This document shows, piece after piece, positions 10,090 through 17,824 of a stretch of DNA of 64,000 bases. The stretch spans positions 806,001-870,000 of the forward strand of contig NZ_PHUG01000001.1 of the NCBI RefSeq assembly GCF_002813325.1, written 5' to 3'. The notes beneath the pieces are model-generated. The model did not search any database, was not told the DNA's origin, and saw only the letters and a program-made list of their open reading frames with translations. A program made the position numbers and the translations under genes. The DNA comes from Janthinobacterium sp. 64 (GTDB taxonomy: Bacteria > Pseudomonadota > Gammaproteobacteria > Burkholderiales > Burkholderiaceae_D). Position 1 is the first letter of the stretch, and every line of letters begins with the position of its first letter.

Positions 10090-10208
10090 AAACAACTCAT
10101 TGATTTTAGTGTAACTTTTAACAACTATCGGTGTGAATAAAGCGGGTGCTGCGCAAATATTTACGTTCCAGGCTGCCACGGGCCTGGGCTTGTCGGGGGC
10201 GGCGGGCG

Positions 10209-10793
10209 TCAGCCACGGTCGCCATCCTTGTCATCCACTGCAGCGGAGACGGCAACTGTGTCGAGTTCGCGCAGCATGACGACGGACACTTGCTTGAAAC
10301 CGCGTCCCTGGAAGAATTGTTGCGCCGTCAGGTTGTGCGCGCCGCATTCGAGGAACAGACGGGCGATGCCGTGGCCGCGTAGCTCGCTTGCTACCCACTC
10401 CACCAATTGGCTGCCGATGCCGCTGCCGCGCACGGAGGGCAGCAAGACCAGGTCATCGAGCGCGGCGAACGATTTGGAGGCGCGCTGGCGCGTGTCGATG
10501 GAAACCAAGGCCATGCCGACGATGGCCTCGCCCGATGTGGCGACAGCCAGCAGGGTCGAATCGCCATGTGCCCAGTCATGCGACAGGGCGGCGCGGATTT
10601 CGCCGCGTATCACTTCAGGCAAGTCCGCGCGCCAGTTGCCCGGTGCGTCGGCGCGTTCGCCTTGCAGCTCCGAATGGGAGATGTAGTCGGCGCTGACGTT
10701 ATCAAGATATAACTGGCACAAGGCATCTTCGGCGCTGGCGTCGTGACACCAGTCAAAGCTGATGGCGGGTGAATTGGCTTGGGCGTTTTTCAT
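10209..10793 (-). CDS. GNAT-family N-acetyltransferase
   Basis: 194 aa from the preferred ATG at 10793; an ATG at 10805 is equally possible as neither has a strong ribosome binding site. The acetyl-CoA fold is clear: AIVGMALVSID (beta 4), LDDLVLLPSVRGSGIGSQLV (the R-G-x-G-x-G/A pyrophosphate loop) and LFLECGAHNLTAQQFFQGRGFKQ (split: LFLECGAHNLTAQQ, FFQGRGFKQ). Substrate unknown. Divergent from the LysR gene at 10891 across about 100 bp, which makes it the likely target of that regulator. Confidence 0.85.
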   Translation of the reverse strand: MKNAQANSPAISFDWCHDASAEDALCQLYLDNVSADYISHSELQGERADAPGNWRADLPEVIRGEIRAALSHDWAHGDSTLLAVATSGEAIVGMALVSIDTRQRASKSFAALDDLVLLPSVRGSGIGSQLVEWVASELRGHGIARLFLECGAHNLTAQQFFQGRGFKQVSVVMLRELDTVAVSAAVDDKDGDRG

Positions 10794-10864
10794 GGCGGAT
10801 CTCATGTTGTTGAAAATGTAAAGGCATTTTATGTCGCCCCTGAATGGCATTCAAGTTAAAATCC

Positions 10865-10879
10865 ATCTGTAAAACAGAT
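10865..10879 (+). promoter_or_regulatory. LysR-type operator candidate between GNAT and lysR genes
   Basis: Perfect dyad ATCTGT-AAA-ACAGAT (10865-10870 and 10874-10879) that also fits the T-N11-A LysR box. It lies 12 bp before the lysR start, within the divergent spacer, so autoregulation plus control of the acetyltransferase is plausible. Confidence 0.5.
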
Positions 10880-10890
10880 AGGTGGATGCC

Positions 10891-11772
10891 ATGCAATGGA
10901 CTTTGGAACAAATGCGCTACTTTGAAGCGGCCGTCGCGGCCGGTTCTTTCTCGGGCGCGGCGCGCCGGCTGGGCCGCGCCCAATCGGTGGTCAGCACCTC
11001 GATTGGTTTACTGGAAGCGGAATTCGGCGTGGAACTGTTCGACCGTTCGCGCCGCAGCGCCGTACTGACGGAAGCGGGCAAGGTGATGCACCTGGAAGCG
11101 TGCGAACTGCTGCGCCAGGCCGAGCGCTTGCAGCTGCGCGCCCAACTGCTGAGCGAGGCGCCCGAAGCGCAGCTGACCCTGACCCTGGACGAAGCCCTGC
11201 CCTACCTGGCCATCGGCACCCTGGTCAAGGAACTGGCGGCGCGCTACCCGGCGCTGGAACTGGTGATGCTCAACGCCACGGCCTCGGAAGTGGCGCAATA
11301 CGTGGAGCAGCAGCAAGCGGACGTTGCTTTTCACTTCGACCGCGGCCCCATCTCGCCCATACTGGAACAGCAGCACATCGGCAGCGTGGCGCAAGGCGTG
11401 TTCGTGGCGAAAGGCCATGCCATGGCGCACGGCCAGGAAGTGAGCCGCAACGAGCTGACCCGCTACCGCCAGCTGATCATGGATTCCGAGCTCAACCGTG
11501 AACACGCTTTCAGCCCCGCCGTCTGGTTTTCCGACAGTTTTTACAGTATTGCCGAAATGGTCGCGGACGGGCTGGGCTGGGCGATTTTGCCGCTGAACAT
11601 CGCCAATTACGACAATTACAAGGGTTACCTGCAGGAAGTGCCCTGCCCGGCGCTGGCCTTGTCGCGCTTGCCCGTGCGGCGCTTGTCGATCCATGGGAAA
11701 AAGCTCAGTGAGACGAGTTTGTGGCTGACGACGAGGCTGGCGGAGCTGTTGCTGGATGGGCCGAGGGGGTGA
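10891..11772 (+). CDS. LysR-family transcriptional regulator
   Basis: 293 aa. N-terminal winged HTH (MQWTLEQMRYFEAAVAAGSF, then AARRLGRAQSVVSTSIGLLE) and a substrate-binding domain from about residue 90. The ATG at 10891 is chosen over an in-frame GTG at 10882 because AGGTGG lies 5 bp upstream. The effector domain is of the periplasmic-binding type; the ligand is not predictable. Divergent from the GNAT gene, with the ATCTGT-AAA-ACAGAT dyad in between, which is the classic LysR-target arrangement. Confidence 0.9.
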   Translation: MQWTLEQMRYFEAAVAAGSFSGAARRLGRAQSVVSTSIGLLEAEFGVELFDRSRRSAVLTEAGKVMHLEACELLRQAERLQLRAQLLSEAPEAQLTLTLDEALPYLAIGTLVKELAARYPALELVMLNATASEVAQYVEQQQADVAFHFDRGPISPILEQQHIGSVAQGVFVAKGHAMAHGQEVSRNELTRYRQLIMDSELNREHAFSPAVWFSDSFYSIAEMVADGLGWAILPLNIANYDNYKGYLQEVPCPALALSRLPVRRLSIHGKKLSETSLWLTTRLAELLLDGPRG

Positions 11773-11845
11773 GACGGCTGGACAGTCGCCGAGCTGGCGC
11801 CCATGATCTAGAATGGTACGTTCTGGACATTCAAAGGAATACAGC

Positions 11846-12091
11846 ATGCATTTCGATTGGCATGGCGGCGTCATTACCCGGAAGACCAGCGTCGACGCCC
11901 ACTATAAAAACACGCAAAACGTCAGGCGCTTCCTGGTGGATCAGTGCGGCCCCGGATTCAAGCTCGACCGTGATCTCATGGCCTGGATACGCGACGGCGC
12001 CGCCAAAACCATGGGCGATGTGGCGGATGAATGGCAGCGTCGACATGTTCAAGCCGCCGATGCTTCAATAAAAAATACTGATAAGTACTGA
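11846..12091 (+). CDS. Small DUF6434-like protein
   Basis: 81 aa, matching in full a small domain I recall as DUF6434: FDWHGGVITRKTSVDAHYKN, then QNVRRFLVDQCG, FKLDRDLMAWIRDGAAKTMG and DVADEWQRR. The start at 11846 is preceded by AAAGGAA. The domain is often found alone or beside SAP-domain proteins; its function is unknown. The next gene starts 9 bp later, so the two may be cotranscribed. A -10-like TAGAAT sits shortly upstream. Confidence 0.7.
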   Translation: MHFDWHGGVITRKTSVDAHYKNTQNVRRFLVDQCGPGFKLDRDLMAWIRDGAAKTMGDVADEWQRRHVQAADASIKNTDKY

Positions 12092-12100
12092 AATCCTTAC

Positions 12101-12559
12101 ATGATTCAATCAGCTGTCCTCAACAACTGGCTCACCATGGCAAAAGACGATGCCGTGGAGATCGATCCCGACAACATCAATCACGAAGCGATGAGCAATA
12201 TGTGGAGCTTCTCGCCCACGGACGAGGAAACGCCGCAGATCCATGCGGCCGAGATCGTTGCATTCATCGGCCAGGTGATCGCGGCACGCAGCAGCGCGCT
12301 CGCTGGCGAGGAGATGCTGTTCTACTGCTGGCATGATGCGCAATGCCGCCAGTTGCGGTTCAGTCTGGTGTCGCGCTCGCACGGGCGGTTGCCGTTTCGC
12401 TGCGAACTGCGCGAAACGCAGGATGTATCGTTAATCGCCGAGCGCGTGGTAAACGGGGACTGGCGCAACGAGCACTATATGCAGGCCCCGTCGGAGCAAG
12501 GCGATGAGGAGGAAGCCGCGCCGTTCGTCCTGCCCGTGTTCGTGGTCGCCGTGCCGTAG
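12101..12559 (+). CDS. Hypothetical protein (152 aa)
   Basis: Not recognised. Soluble, acidic (rich in E/D, with QGDEEEAAP near the C-terminus), no signal peptide or membrane helix. The central part alternates strands and helices (EEMLFYCWHDAQCRQLRFSL, RLPFRCELRETQDVSLIAE). It starts 9 bp after the DUF6434-like gene and probably shares its transcript. Codon usage matches the neighbours, which supports a real gene. Confidence 0.6.
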   Translation: MIQSAVLNNWLTMAKDDAVEIDPDNINHEAMSNMWSFSPTDEETPQIHAAEIVAFIGQVIAARSSALAGEEMLFYCWHDAQCRQLRFSLVSRSHGRLPFRCELRETQDVSLIAERVVNGDWRNEHYMQAPSEQGDEEEAAPFVLPVFVVAVP

Positions 12560-12576
12560 GAATCAGCACGCCCCAA

Positions 12577-14136
12577 TCACGCCGGGAAACGCGCGGGCCG
12601 GCAAGCCTCCAGGGCCGATGCTGGCTCGCCAGTGATGATTTCTTCGCTGGCCAGCTGGCCCACGATGGCCGCCAGCACGACGCCCGGATGCATGGCGCAC
12701 ACGTACGCGCCTCCGACCTGCGGCAAGTAGCCGATGACGGGCACGCCGTCCAAGGGCATGGGACGCAGGCCGATGCAGGCGAACTCGGGCACGATAGCTT
12801 CGGCGCCCGCAAGTTCTTCCCGGATGGCGCTGGCCGTGCGTTGCGCGATGGCGGCGGGCTGCTTGTCCGGGGCGTCGTCCACGTAATCTTCCGCTGCCAG
12901 CATGGTGCCGTCTTCTGCTTGCCGCACTTCCATTGCATGGCTGGAAATAATGCCGCGCACCAGGCCGGGCGGCGCCTGGTAGCGCAGGAAGATGGCGGGC
13001 GAGGCGTGAATCGGCAGGCTGGCGCCCAGTTGCGAGGCCAGCTGGGCAGTGCCGGTGCCCGCTGCCAGCACGACCATGTCAGCTTCGATGACGCCAGCGG
13101 CCGTTGCCACGCCCGTCACCCGCGCGTCCCGCACCGCAAAGCCCAGCACGGGCGTGTGCGTGCGGACGGTTGCACCGAGTGCCTGGGCCGCTGCCAGCAA
13201 GGCGTGGGTCGCGGTAACGGCGTCGAGGGCGCCCTGCTCCGGCGCAAAGATCGCCTGTTGCGGCGGCTGCCGCAGCTGCGGTTCAAGCCGGGCGATGCGC
13301 GCGTGGTCTATCAAGATGGAGTCGGGCGACACGCGCCCATCCTGCGTGCCATACGACAAGGCGCCGTGCCAGCGCAGCGCCAGTCCGGGCACCTGCGTTT
13401 CCAGCTGGCGCCAGGCAGCGATGGCGCCGCCGCGCAGGGCCGCAATGGGGTCAATCCCCGCGCAGGACGTGTTAATCCACGCAAACGAGGTAGCCGTCAC
13501 GCCGGACGCGATGCCGCCCGCCTCGACCACCGTCACTTGTGCGCCCTTGCTGGCCAGGTGGTAGGCGAGAGACGCGCCGACGATGCCTGCACCGATGACG
13601 ACGATGCGTTTGGGGGCAGCCCGCAACGCCAGCGCATACGCATGGCCATCGACAACGTTACCTGCCACCATGGCAATATCGGGCACGGCCATTCCCTGCA
13701 CGAAACCGCAGCGTTCCAGCACGCGGATCGAAGCCGCATTGCCGTCGATGGCATACGCACACAGGCTGGCCAGCCGCCACTCGTCTTGCGCCAGGGCGAT
13801 CAGGTGGTGCAGCGCGGCCGTGGCCAGGCCCTTGCCCGCCTGCTGCTCGCCGATGCGGTAGCCGACTTCGGCCACGCCTTGCTGCCTGTCAATGTCCTTC
13901 AGGTTGGCGCGGCCGATCAATTGTCCGTGTTCGTCGACGATGACGCAGGGGTGCATGCGGCCCTGTGCGTGCTGGTCCAGGAATTGCGCAATGTGGGCCT
14001 GGATGCCGTCAACGCTGTAAAAATCGTCGGGGCGCCGGTCGATATGGCGCTCGAACCAGGCCCGGTTGGCTTGCTCGAAGGCCAGCAGCGGCGCGGCGTC
14101 GTCGGCACGCAGGGTGCGGATGGTGTATGTGCTCAT
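12577..14136 (-). CDS. Fusion: RimJ/RimL-type acetyltransferase plus FAD-dependent amine oxidoreductase (DAO)
   Basis: 519 aa single frame. Residues 1-175 are a GNAT domain of the RimJ/RimL type (TIRTLRADDAAPLLAFEQAN, GVAEVGYRIGEQQAGKGLAT, LERCGFVQ). Residues 178-519 are a D-amino-acid oxidase/glycine oxidase-like flavoprotein with Rossmann motif IVVIGAGIVGASLAYHLASKG and C-terminal GLRPMPLDGVPVIGYLP. The junction has no stop, start or frameshift, so the fusion looks genuine. The oxidoreductase would deaminate or demethylate an amino acid or amine; the GNAT half could acetylate the same amine, but that is inference. Divergent from the HTH-citrate synthase gene with a palindrome between them. 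Confidence 0.85.
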   Translation of the reverse strand: MSTYTIRTLRADDAAPLLAFEQANRAWFERHIDRRPDDFYSVDGIQAHIAQFLDQHAQGRMHPCVIVDEHGQLIGRANLKDIDRQQGVAEVGYRIGEQQAGKGLATAALHHLIALAQDEWRLASLCAYAIDGNAASIRVLERCGFVQGMAVPDIAMVAGNVVDGHAYALALRAAPKRIVVIGAGIVGASLAYHLASKGAQVTVVEAGGIASGVTATSFAWINTSCAGIDPIAALRGGAIAAWRQLETQVPGLALRWHGALSYGTQDGRVSPDSILIDHARIARLEPQLRQPPQQAIFAPEQGALDAVTATHALLAAAQALGATVRTHTPVLGFAVRDARVTGVATAAGVIEADMVVLAAGTGTAQLASQLGASLPIHASPAIFLRYQAPPGLVRGIISSHAMEVRQAEDGTMLAAEDYVDDAPDKQPAAIAQRTASAIREELAGAEAIVPEFACIGLRPMPLDGVPVIGYLPQVGGAYVCAMHPGVVLAAIVGQLASEEIITGEPASALEACRPARFPA

Positions 14137-14189
14137 GGAGACTCCTGGAAAGGCATGAGTCTAGTGATGTGTGCCCCGGCCCGTCAATC

Positions 14190-14220
14190 TTGATTCCGCG
14201 AATCAATATACAGATACAAT
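14190..14220 (+). promoter_or_regulatory. Palindromic operator/promoter between the GNAT-DAO and HTH-citrate synthase genes
   Basis: Perfect dyad TTGATTC-CGC-GAATCAA (14190-14206). TTGATT also serves as a -35, and TACAAT (14215-14220) as a -10, separated by 19 bp. A dyad inside an over-long spacer is the arrangement used by MerR-type activators. The -10 ends only 7 nt before the ATG at 14228, so the downstream mRNA may be leaderless. Confidence 0.55.
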
Positions 14221-14227
14221 CGCCGCC

Positions 14228-15406
14228 ATGAAAAACGATCTGTCCGCTCCTGACGCGGCGCGCCTGCTGGGCGTCAGCCTGCCCACCCTGTATTCCTATG
14301 TCAGCCGGGGCTTGCTCGCTTCCGTCAGCAACGGGCAATCGCGCCACAAGCGCTATCCGCAGGAAGACGTGCTGCGCCTGGCGGCCCGCAAGAGCGACGC
14401 CAAGCGCGGCGGCCAGACGGCCACGGCCGCCATGCACTGGGGCTTGCCCGTGCTGGAGACGCAGATTTCCCACATTCTCGATGGACGATTGCTGTACCGC
14501 GGATGCGAGGCGACGACGCTGGCGCAGCACGCGACCCTGGAAGCGGCCGCCGGGCTGCTGTGGGACGATGGCGCGAGCGACTATTTCCAGCAAAACGCGC
14601 CGGCCCTGCCGCCAGGACTGGCCAGCGCGGCCGATGCGACGCCGCTGGCGCGCGCCATGCTGGCCATGGCCATGCTGGCGCCAGCGGACATGCCGCACGC
14701 GCTGGAGTCCGGTCCCGCCTTGATGCGCCTGCTGGCCGCCGCCCTGCTGCAGACGGCGCCGTCCGCCCTGCCGCTGCACCAGCAGCTGGCCCAGGCGTGG
14801 CAAGCCGATGCGGAGCAAACTGAATTGCTGCGCGCCGCCCTCGTGTTGCTGGCCGACCATGAATTGAATGCGTCGACCTTTGCCGTACGCTGCGTCGCCT
14901 CGACGGGTGCCAGCTTGCCCGCCGCGCTAGGCGCCGGGTTGGCGGCCTTGTCCGGCGACAAACACGGCGGTGGCAGCGCGGCGGCGCGCCGCATGTTGAC
15001 GCAGGCGCTGGCCGCGCCGGATGCCAGGGAGGCCATCAGCGCTTTTTACAAGACCATCGCGCCGGCATTTGCCGGCTTTGGCCATCCGCTGTATCCAGAT
15101 GGCGACCCGCGCGCCGCGTATCTGCTGGGCATTCTGTCGACAATGGCGCGGGACAAGCCGCAACTGGCAGCCATCCTGGCCGTTTGCGCGGCGGCGGGTC
15201 AGTTGCTCGATGCCAGGCCGAATGCCGACCTGGCGCTGGCCGCCATGGAGCTGGCGTTCGATTGGCCCGAGGGCGCAGCACTGAGCGTGTTTGCGCTGGC
15301 GCGGTCGGCCGGCTGGATCGCGCATGCCAACGAGCAAGCGGCCAGCGCGGCGCTGATCCGTCCCCGCGCGCGCTACATCGGCCGCCACCAGCGCGACTGG
15401 AAATAG
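14228..15406 (+). CDS. Citrate synthase-family protein with N-terminal MerR-like HTH
   Basis: 392 aa from ATG 14228; the upstream in-frame extension is not needed. Residues 5-60 form a MerR/excisionase-type HTH (SAPDAARLLGVSLPTLYSYV, then RGLLASVSNG, HKRYPQEDVLRLAA). The rest is a citrate synthase fold: ADHELNASTFAVR and GDKHGGGSAAARR (active-site histidine regions) and GFGHPLYPDGDPRA (oxaloacetate-binding histidine region). Family members of this type may be (methyl)citrate synthase-like enzymes or metabolite-sensing regulators; both roles are possible. No ribosome binding site is seen. Divergent from the GNAT-DAO fusion across a 17-bp palindrome. Confidence 0.85.
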   Translation: MKNDLSAPDAARLLGVSLPTLYSYVSRGLLASVSNGQSRHKRYPQEDVLRLAARKSDAKRGGQTATAAMHWGLPVLETQISHILDGRLLYRGCEATTLAQHATLEAAAGLLWDDGASDYFQQNAPALPPGLASAADATPLARAMLAMAMLAPADMPHALESGPALMRLLAAALLQTAPSALPLHQQLAQAWQADAEQTELLRAALVLLADHELNASTFAVRCVASTGASLPAALGAGLAALSGDKHGGGSAAARRMLTQALAAPDAREAISAFYKTIAPAFAGFGHPLYPDGDPRAAYLLGILSTMARDKPQLAAILAVCAAAGQLLDARPNADLALAAMELAFDWPEGAALSVFALARSAGWIAHANEQAASAALIRPRARYIGRHQRDWK

Positions 15407-15410
15407 TCTC

Positions 15411-15452
15411 TTGATTTATTACGCATACGTAGTAGTATACTTCGCATGCGTA
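15411..15452 (+). promoter_or_regulatory. marR promoter and dyad
   Basis: TTGATT (15411-15416) and TAGTAT (15433-15438), 16-bp spacer, give a sigma-70 promoter whose -10 ends 7 nt before the ATG at 15446, so a leaderless transcript is likely. TACGCAT (15420-15426) and ATGCGTA (15446-15452) form 7-bp inverted arms bracketing the -10, a plausible autorepression site. Confidence 0.5.
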
Positions 15453-15970
15453 CCAATACCTCCCCTACTCCAGACGTTCCCGATGCCGTAGCCTGCCCGC
15501 TGGGCGAGCGTTCGCCGCGCCTGTTCAATCTGCTCAACCTGGCGCGCCAGAACCTGTTTCGCTCTGCCGATGCCGTGTTTACCAGCGAACTGGGGTTTTC
15601 CGGCACGCAAGTCGTCGCCCTGTTTGCCCTGAAGGGCGAGGAAGGCTGTCAGCTCAAGGATCTGGGGAGATTGTTGCAACTGAAAAACTCGGCCGTGACG
15701 GGCCTGGTGGCGCGCATGGAAGAAAACGGCCTGATCGTGCGCGGCCAGTCGGCGCTCGATGCGCGCGCCGGCACCCTGCACATGTCGCCCAGGGGCGGCG
15801 AAGTGCTGGCCGCCGCCCTGCCCCTGCTCGACAGCCTGAATGCACAACTGAAGCAAGGTTTCAGCGAGGAAGAACTGGCCGCCGTCGCCCGCTTCCTGCT
15901 GCACGCCTCGCGCCTGCGTTTTGCGCAAGATCAAGCCAACCCACAGACAAAAGCTGGGGTCAGACCCTGA
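15446..15970 (+). CDS. MarR-family transcriptional regulator
   Basis: 174 aa winged-helix repressor. The HTH region reads GTQVVALFALKGEEGCQLKD, LGRLLQLKNSAVTGLVARME, ENGLIVRGQSALDARAG, with the DxR wing typical of the family (DARAG). The ligand is unknown. The last residues (AGVRP) and the stop codon are encoded inside a perfect palindromic repeat at 15956-15982, so the native C-terminus may have been replaced when the repeat inserted. The following thioesterase gene, 72 bp downstream, is a possible target. Confidence 0.9.
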   Translation: MRTNTSPTPDVPDAVACPLGERSPRLFNLLNLARQNLFRSADAVFTSELGFSGTQVVALFALKGEEGCQLKDLGRLLQLKNSAVTGLVARMEENGLIVRGQSALDARAGTLHMSPRGGEVLAAALPLLDSLNAQLKQGFSEEELAAVARFLLHASRLRFAQDQANPQTKAGVRP

Positions 15971-15982
15971 GGGTCTGACCCC
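15956..15982. repeat. Palindromic GGGGTCAGACCC repeat (REP-like)
   Basis: Arms GGGGTCAGACCC (15956-15967) and GGGTCTGACCCC (15971-15982) are perfect complements around the 3-nt loop TGA, which is the stop codon of the MarR gene. No other copy was noticed in this window. I recall this palindrome as common in Oxalobacteraceae genomes; that is memory, not a search. It could act as a weak terminator or mRNA-stabilising hairpin. Confidence 0.75.
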
Positions 15983-16042
15983 GGTCATTGCCGTTGGGTT
16001 AAGCATTTTCATACCCTCTTTCTAACCCACAGGAGTTACCCC

Positions 16043-16495
16043 ATGCACCCCAACGACATGACCGGCTTGCAACTGATGCAAGCTTTCGCGCAAGGCCTGT
16101 TTCCCCGGCCCGGCATTTCCAAAACCATGCCCATGGATGCGCACACGGTCGAGTATGGCCGCGTGATCTTCACGGCCACGGCGAATGAAACGCACACCAA
16201 TCCCATGGGCGGCGTGCACGGCGGTTTCGCCGCCACCGTGCTCGACACGGTCACGGGTTGCGCCACGCACACGGTCTTGCCGGCCGGCGAAAGCTATGGC
16301 ACGACGGACCTGAACATCAAGATGTGCCGCCCCCTGCCCTTCAACGTGACGGTCTACGCCGAAGGCAAGGTCATCAATGCGGGCCGCAACCTGGTCATTT
16401 CCGAAGGCACCATCCGCGACGAGGCCGGTAAAGTGTACGCGCACGCGACAGCCACCTGCATGATCATCCGCCCCCGGGAGCAAGCGGCCGCCTGA
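16043..16495 (+). CDS. PaaI-family hotdog thioesterase
   Basis: 150 aa acyl-CoA thioesterase-like protein. The hotdog core shows NPMGGVHGGFAATVLDTVTG (the conserved G-G-x-x-x-x-x-D/E segment on the hotdog helix), YGTTDLNIKMCRPLPFN and AEGKVINAGRNLVISEGTI. A good AGGAG site lies 8-10 bp upstream. Probably hydrolyses a medium-chain or aromatic acyl-CoA; the substrate is not predictable. Located 60 bp downstream of the palindrome that ends marR. Confidence 0.9.
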   Translation: MHPNDMTGLQLMQAFAQGLFPRPGISKTMPMDAHTVEYGRVIFTATANETHTNPMGGVHGGFAATVLDTVTGCATHTVLPAGESYGTTDLNIKMCRPLPFNVTVYAEGKVINAGRNLVISEGTIRDEAGKVYAHATATCMIIRPREQAAA

Positions 16496-16577
16496 TACGG
16501 CCAGGCATGAGTTTGTGCAGTTTTTAGCTGTATCGACATTCAGAAAAATTGGAATTTCGCATGAAAGGCACCATCCT

Positions 16578-17564
16578 ATGGATTTCCATGTAAGCGCTAA
16601 ATCCTACAATTGCTACGGCGGACACACAACCTTGTCGCCGATCGGGGATTTTCTTCTGGCGGGAGGTGGCAATTTTGGAGACGCGATCACGGAAATTGCA
16701 GTCACGCTTCACTTTAGGGACTCTGGTCCGGCAAAGAAAACCTTGGAGTCTCTATTGGAGACACACAACAATTTCCGCTCAACGCTACCTAAGATCACTT
16801 ATCGAAGAGCAAAGGGCAAGGTCGAGATCGATATCGCCAGCGAATTGATGGAAGGTCGGGACTGGACGCGTTCTTCAACATTGTCTTTGCCACTTTTTAA
16901 AGCAGGTGTTGATGAAGTCATCAATGCACTAGGGCTATTGAGAGCGCGATTGAAGCGCACTGATGATTTTAGCCTGGAGAAATTTCTGGACCATTGTGAA
17001 GCTGCCAAGAAACGCATCCCGAATTCGGAGGACGCTCTGCAACACCTTGCATCCGGGCTGGAGGCAGCAGCACAAGCCAAGCGTGATGGAATGTCACCTT
17101 GGGAGAAGTTGGGAATTGATTGGGAGGACTTTCATCCCAAAGCACGCGAAATTCTGGATGATCCATTTTTTTGGAACTGCGCGGATGATTTCTCGCCGAA
17201 CGGCAATGATACTGGAGCCGATCTTCTGCAGAGCTATCGCGATTGGCACAAGACGCACAAGGACGTCATGCCAATTCGATTCCTTGAGAAACTGGCAAAG
17301 CAGTGGGGATACTCCGACATCAACGCCATGGACGATGATGTTCGCTGCGAAGCGTTGATTGCTCTCGCATTTGCGGACATAAAGTTAAGAGCGGCATGCA
17401 ACCAACAGGCGCGACAACTGGCATTGGACTGTATCGGGCAGCAAAGAGCTCAGGCGCTGGCCGCTGGGAACTGGCCTCATCGGGAAGAAAGGCTCAATGC
17501 TTTGAATCAGATCGAAGCAAAGTTGAAGCAAATGGATAACGCCATGGTGCATTTGACGCGCTGA
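16578..17564 (+). CDS. Orphan hypothetical protein of atypical composition (328 aa)
   Basis: Not recognised. The start at 16578 (MDFHVSAKSYNCYGG) follows an AAAGGC site; an upstream GTG at 16515 adds 21 residues. The N-terminal half is beta-rich (HTTLSPIGDFLLAGGG, ITEIAVTLHFRDSG, KGKVEIDIASEL), then helical segments, and the middle has DWEDFHPKAREILDDPFFWN. No signal peptide or membrane helix. The DNA is clearly less GC-rich (near 50% by eye) than flanking genes, with rarer codons such as AGA, TTA and CTA, suggesting horizontal acquisition. It could be an immunity or defence accessory protein, but nothing in the sequence proves it. Confidence 0.65.
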   Translation: MDFHVSAKSYNCYGGHTTLSPIGDFLLAGGGNFGDAITEIAVTLHFRDSGPAKKTLESLLETHNNFRSTLPKITYRRAKGKVEIDIASELMEGRDWTRSSTLSLPLFKAGVDEVINALGLLRARLKRTDDFSLEKFLDHCEAAKKRIPNSEDALQHLASGLEAAAQAKRDGMSPWEKLGIDWEDFHPKAREILDDPFFWNCADDFSPNGNDTGADLLQSYRDWHKTHKDVMPIRFLEKLAKQWGYSDINAMDDDVRCEALIALAFADIKLRAACNQQARQLALDCIGQQRAQALAAGNWPHREERLNALNQIEAKLKQMDNAMVHLTR

Positions 17565-17700
17565 AGCGCACCGATCACTTCTATCGGGCCGCCGATGCGC
17601 TTAACGAGAGGCCCGCTGGACAAACGCATCAGTTCCCGGTGCTGACGGAGACGGTGTCCACGTCTGCCTGGTTTGCTCAGGATGTCTGAAATGGAGCTGC

Positions 17701-17750
17701 CTGTATCGCCGCTGTAGCAGTCGTCCGACTGATACAGCATGTGCTGCTAC
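17701..17750 (+). promoter_or_regulatory. Interleaved inverted repeats upstream of the lysE-mocR pair
   Basis: Two perfect 7-bp inverted pairs are interleaved at the same 30-bp offset: CTGTATC (17701-17707) with GATACAG (17731-17737), and GTAGCAG (17714-17720) with CTGCTAC (17744-17750). A third dyad, CAGTCG-TC-CGACTG (17718-17731), sits at the centre. The rest of the 17565-17824 spacer shows no gene. It is a likely binding site for the MocR protein encoded downstream. Confidence 0.5.
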
Positions 17751-17824
17751 GCGGCGCCTTGTGTCTTGTCCCTGCCGTGCCGGGCTTCTAGACTGGGGCC
17801 TTCTCGACGCTGCGATTGCCTGCC

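Noticed and set aside
8626..10140. 504-codon frame antisense to the MFS gene
   Set aside because: Gln/His/Gly-rich shadow; the exporter on the other strand has complete motifs A, C and D1.
17507..17740. 77-codon leftward frame in the spacer before lysE
   Set aside because: Overlaps the end of a better-supported gene and the dyad array; no start signals or family.
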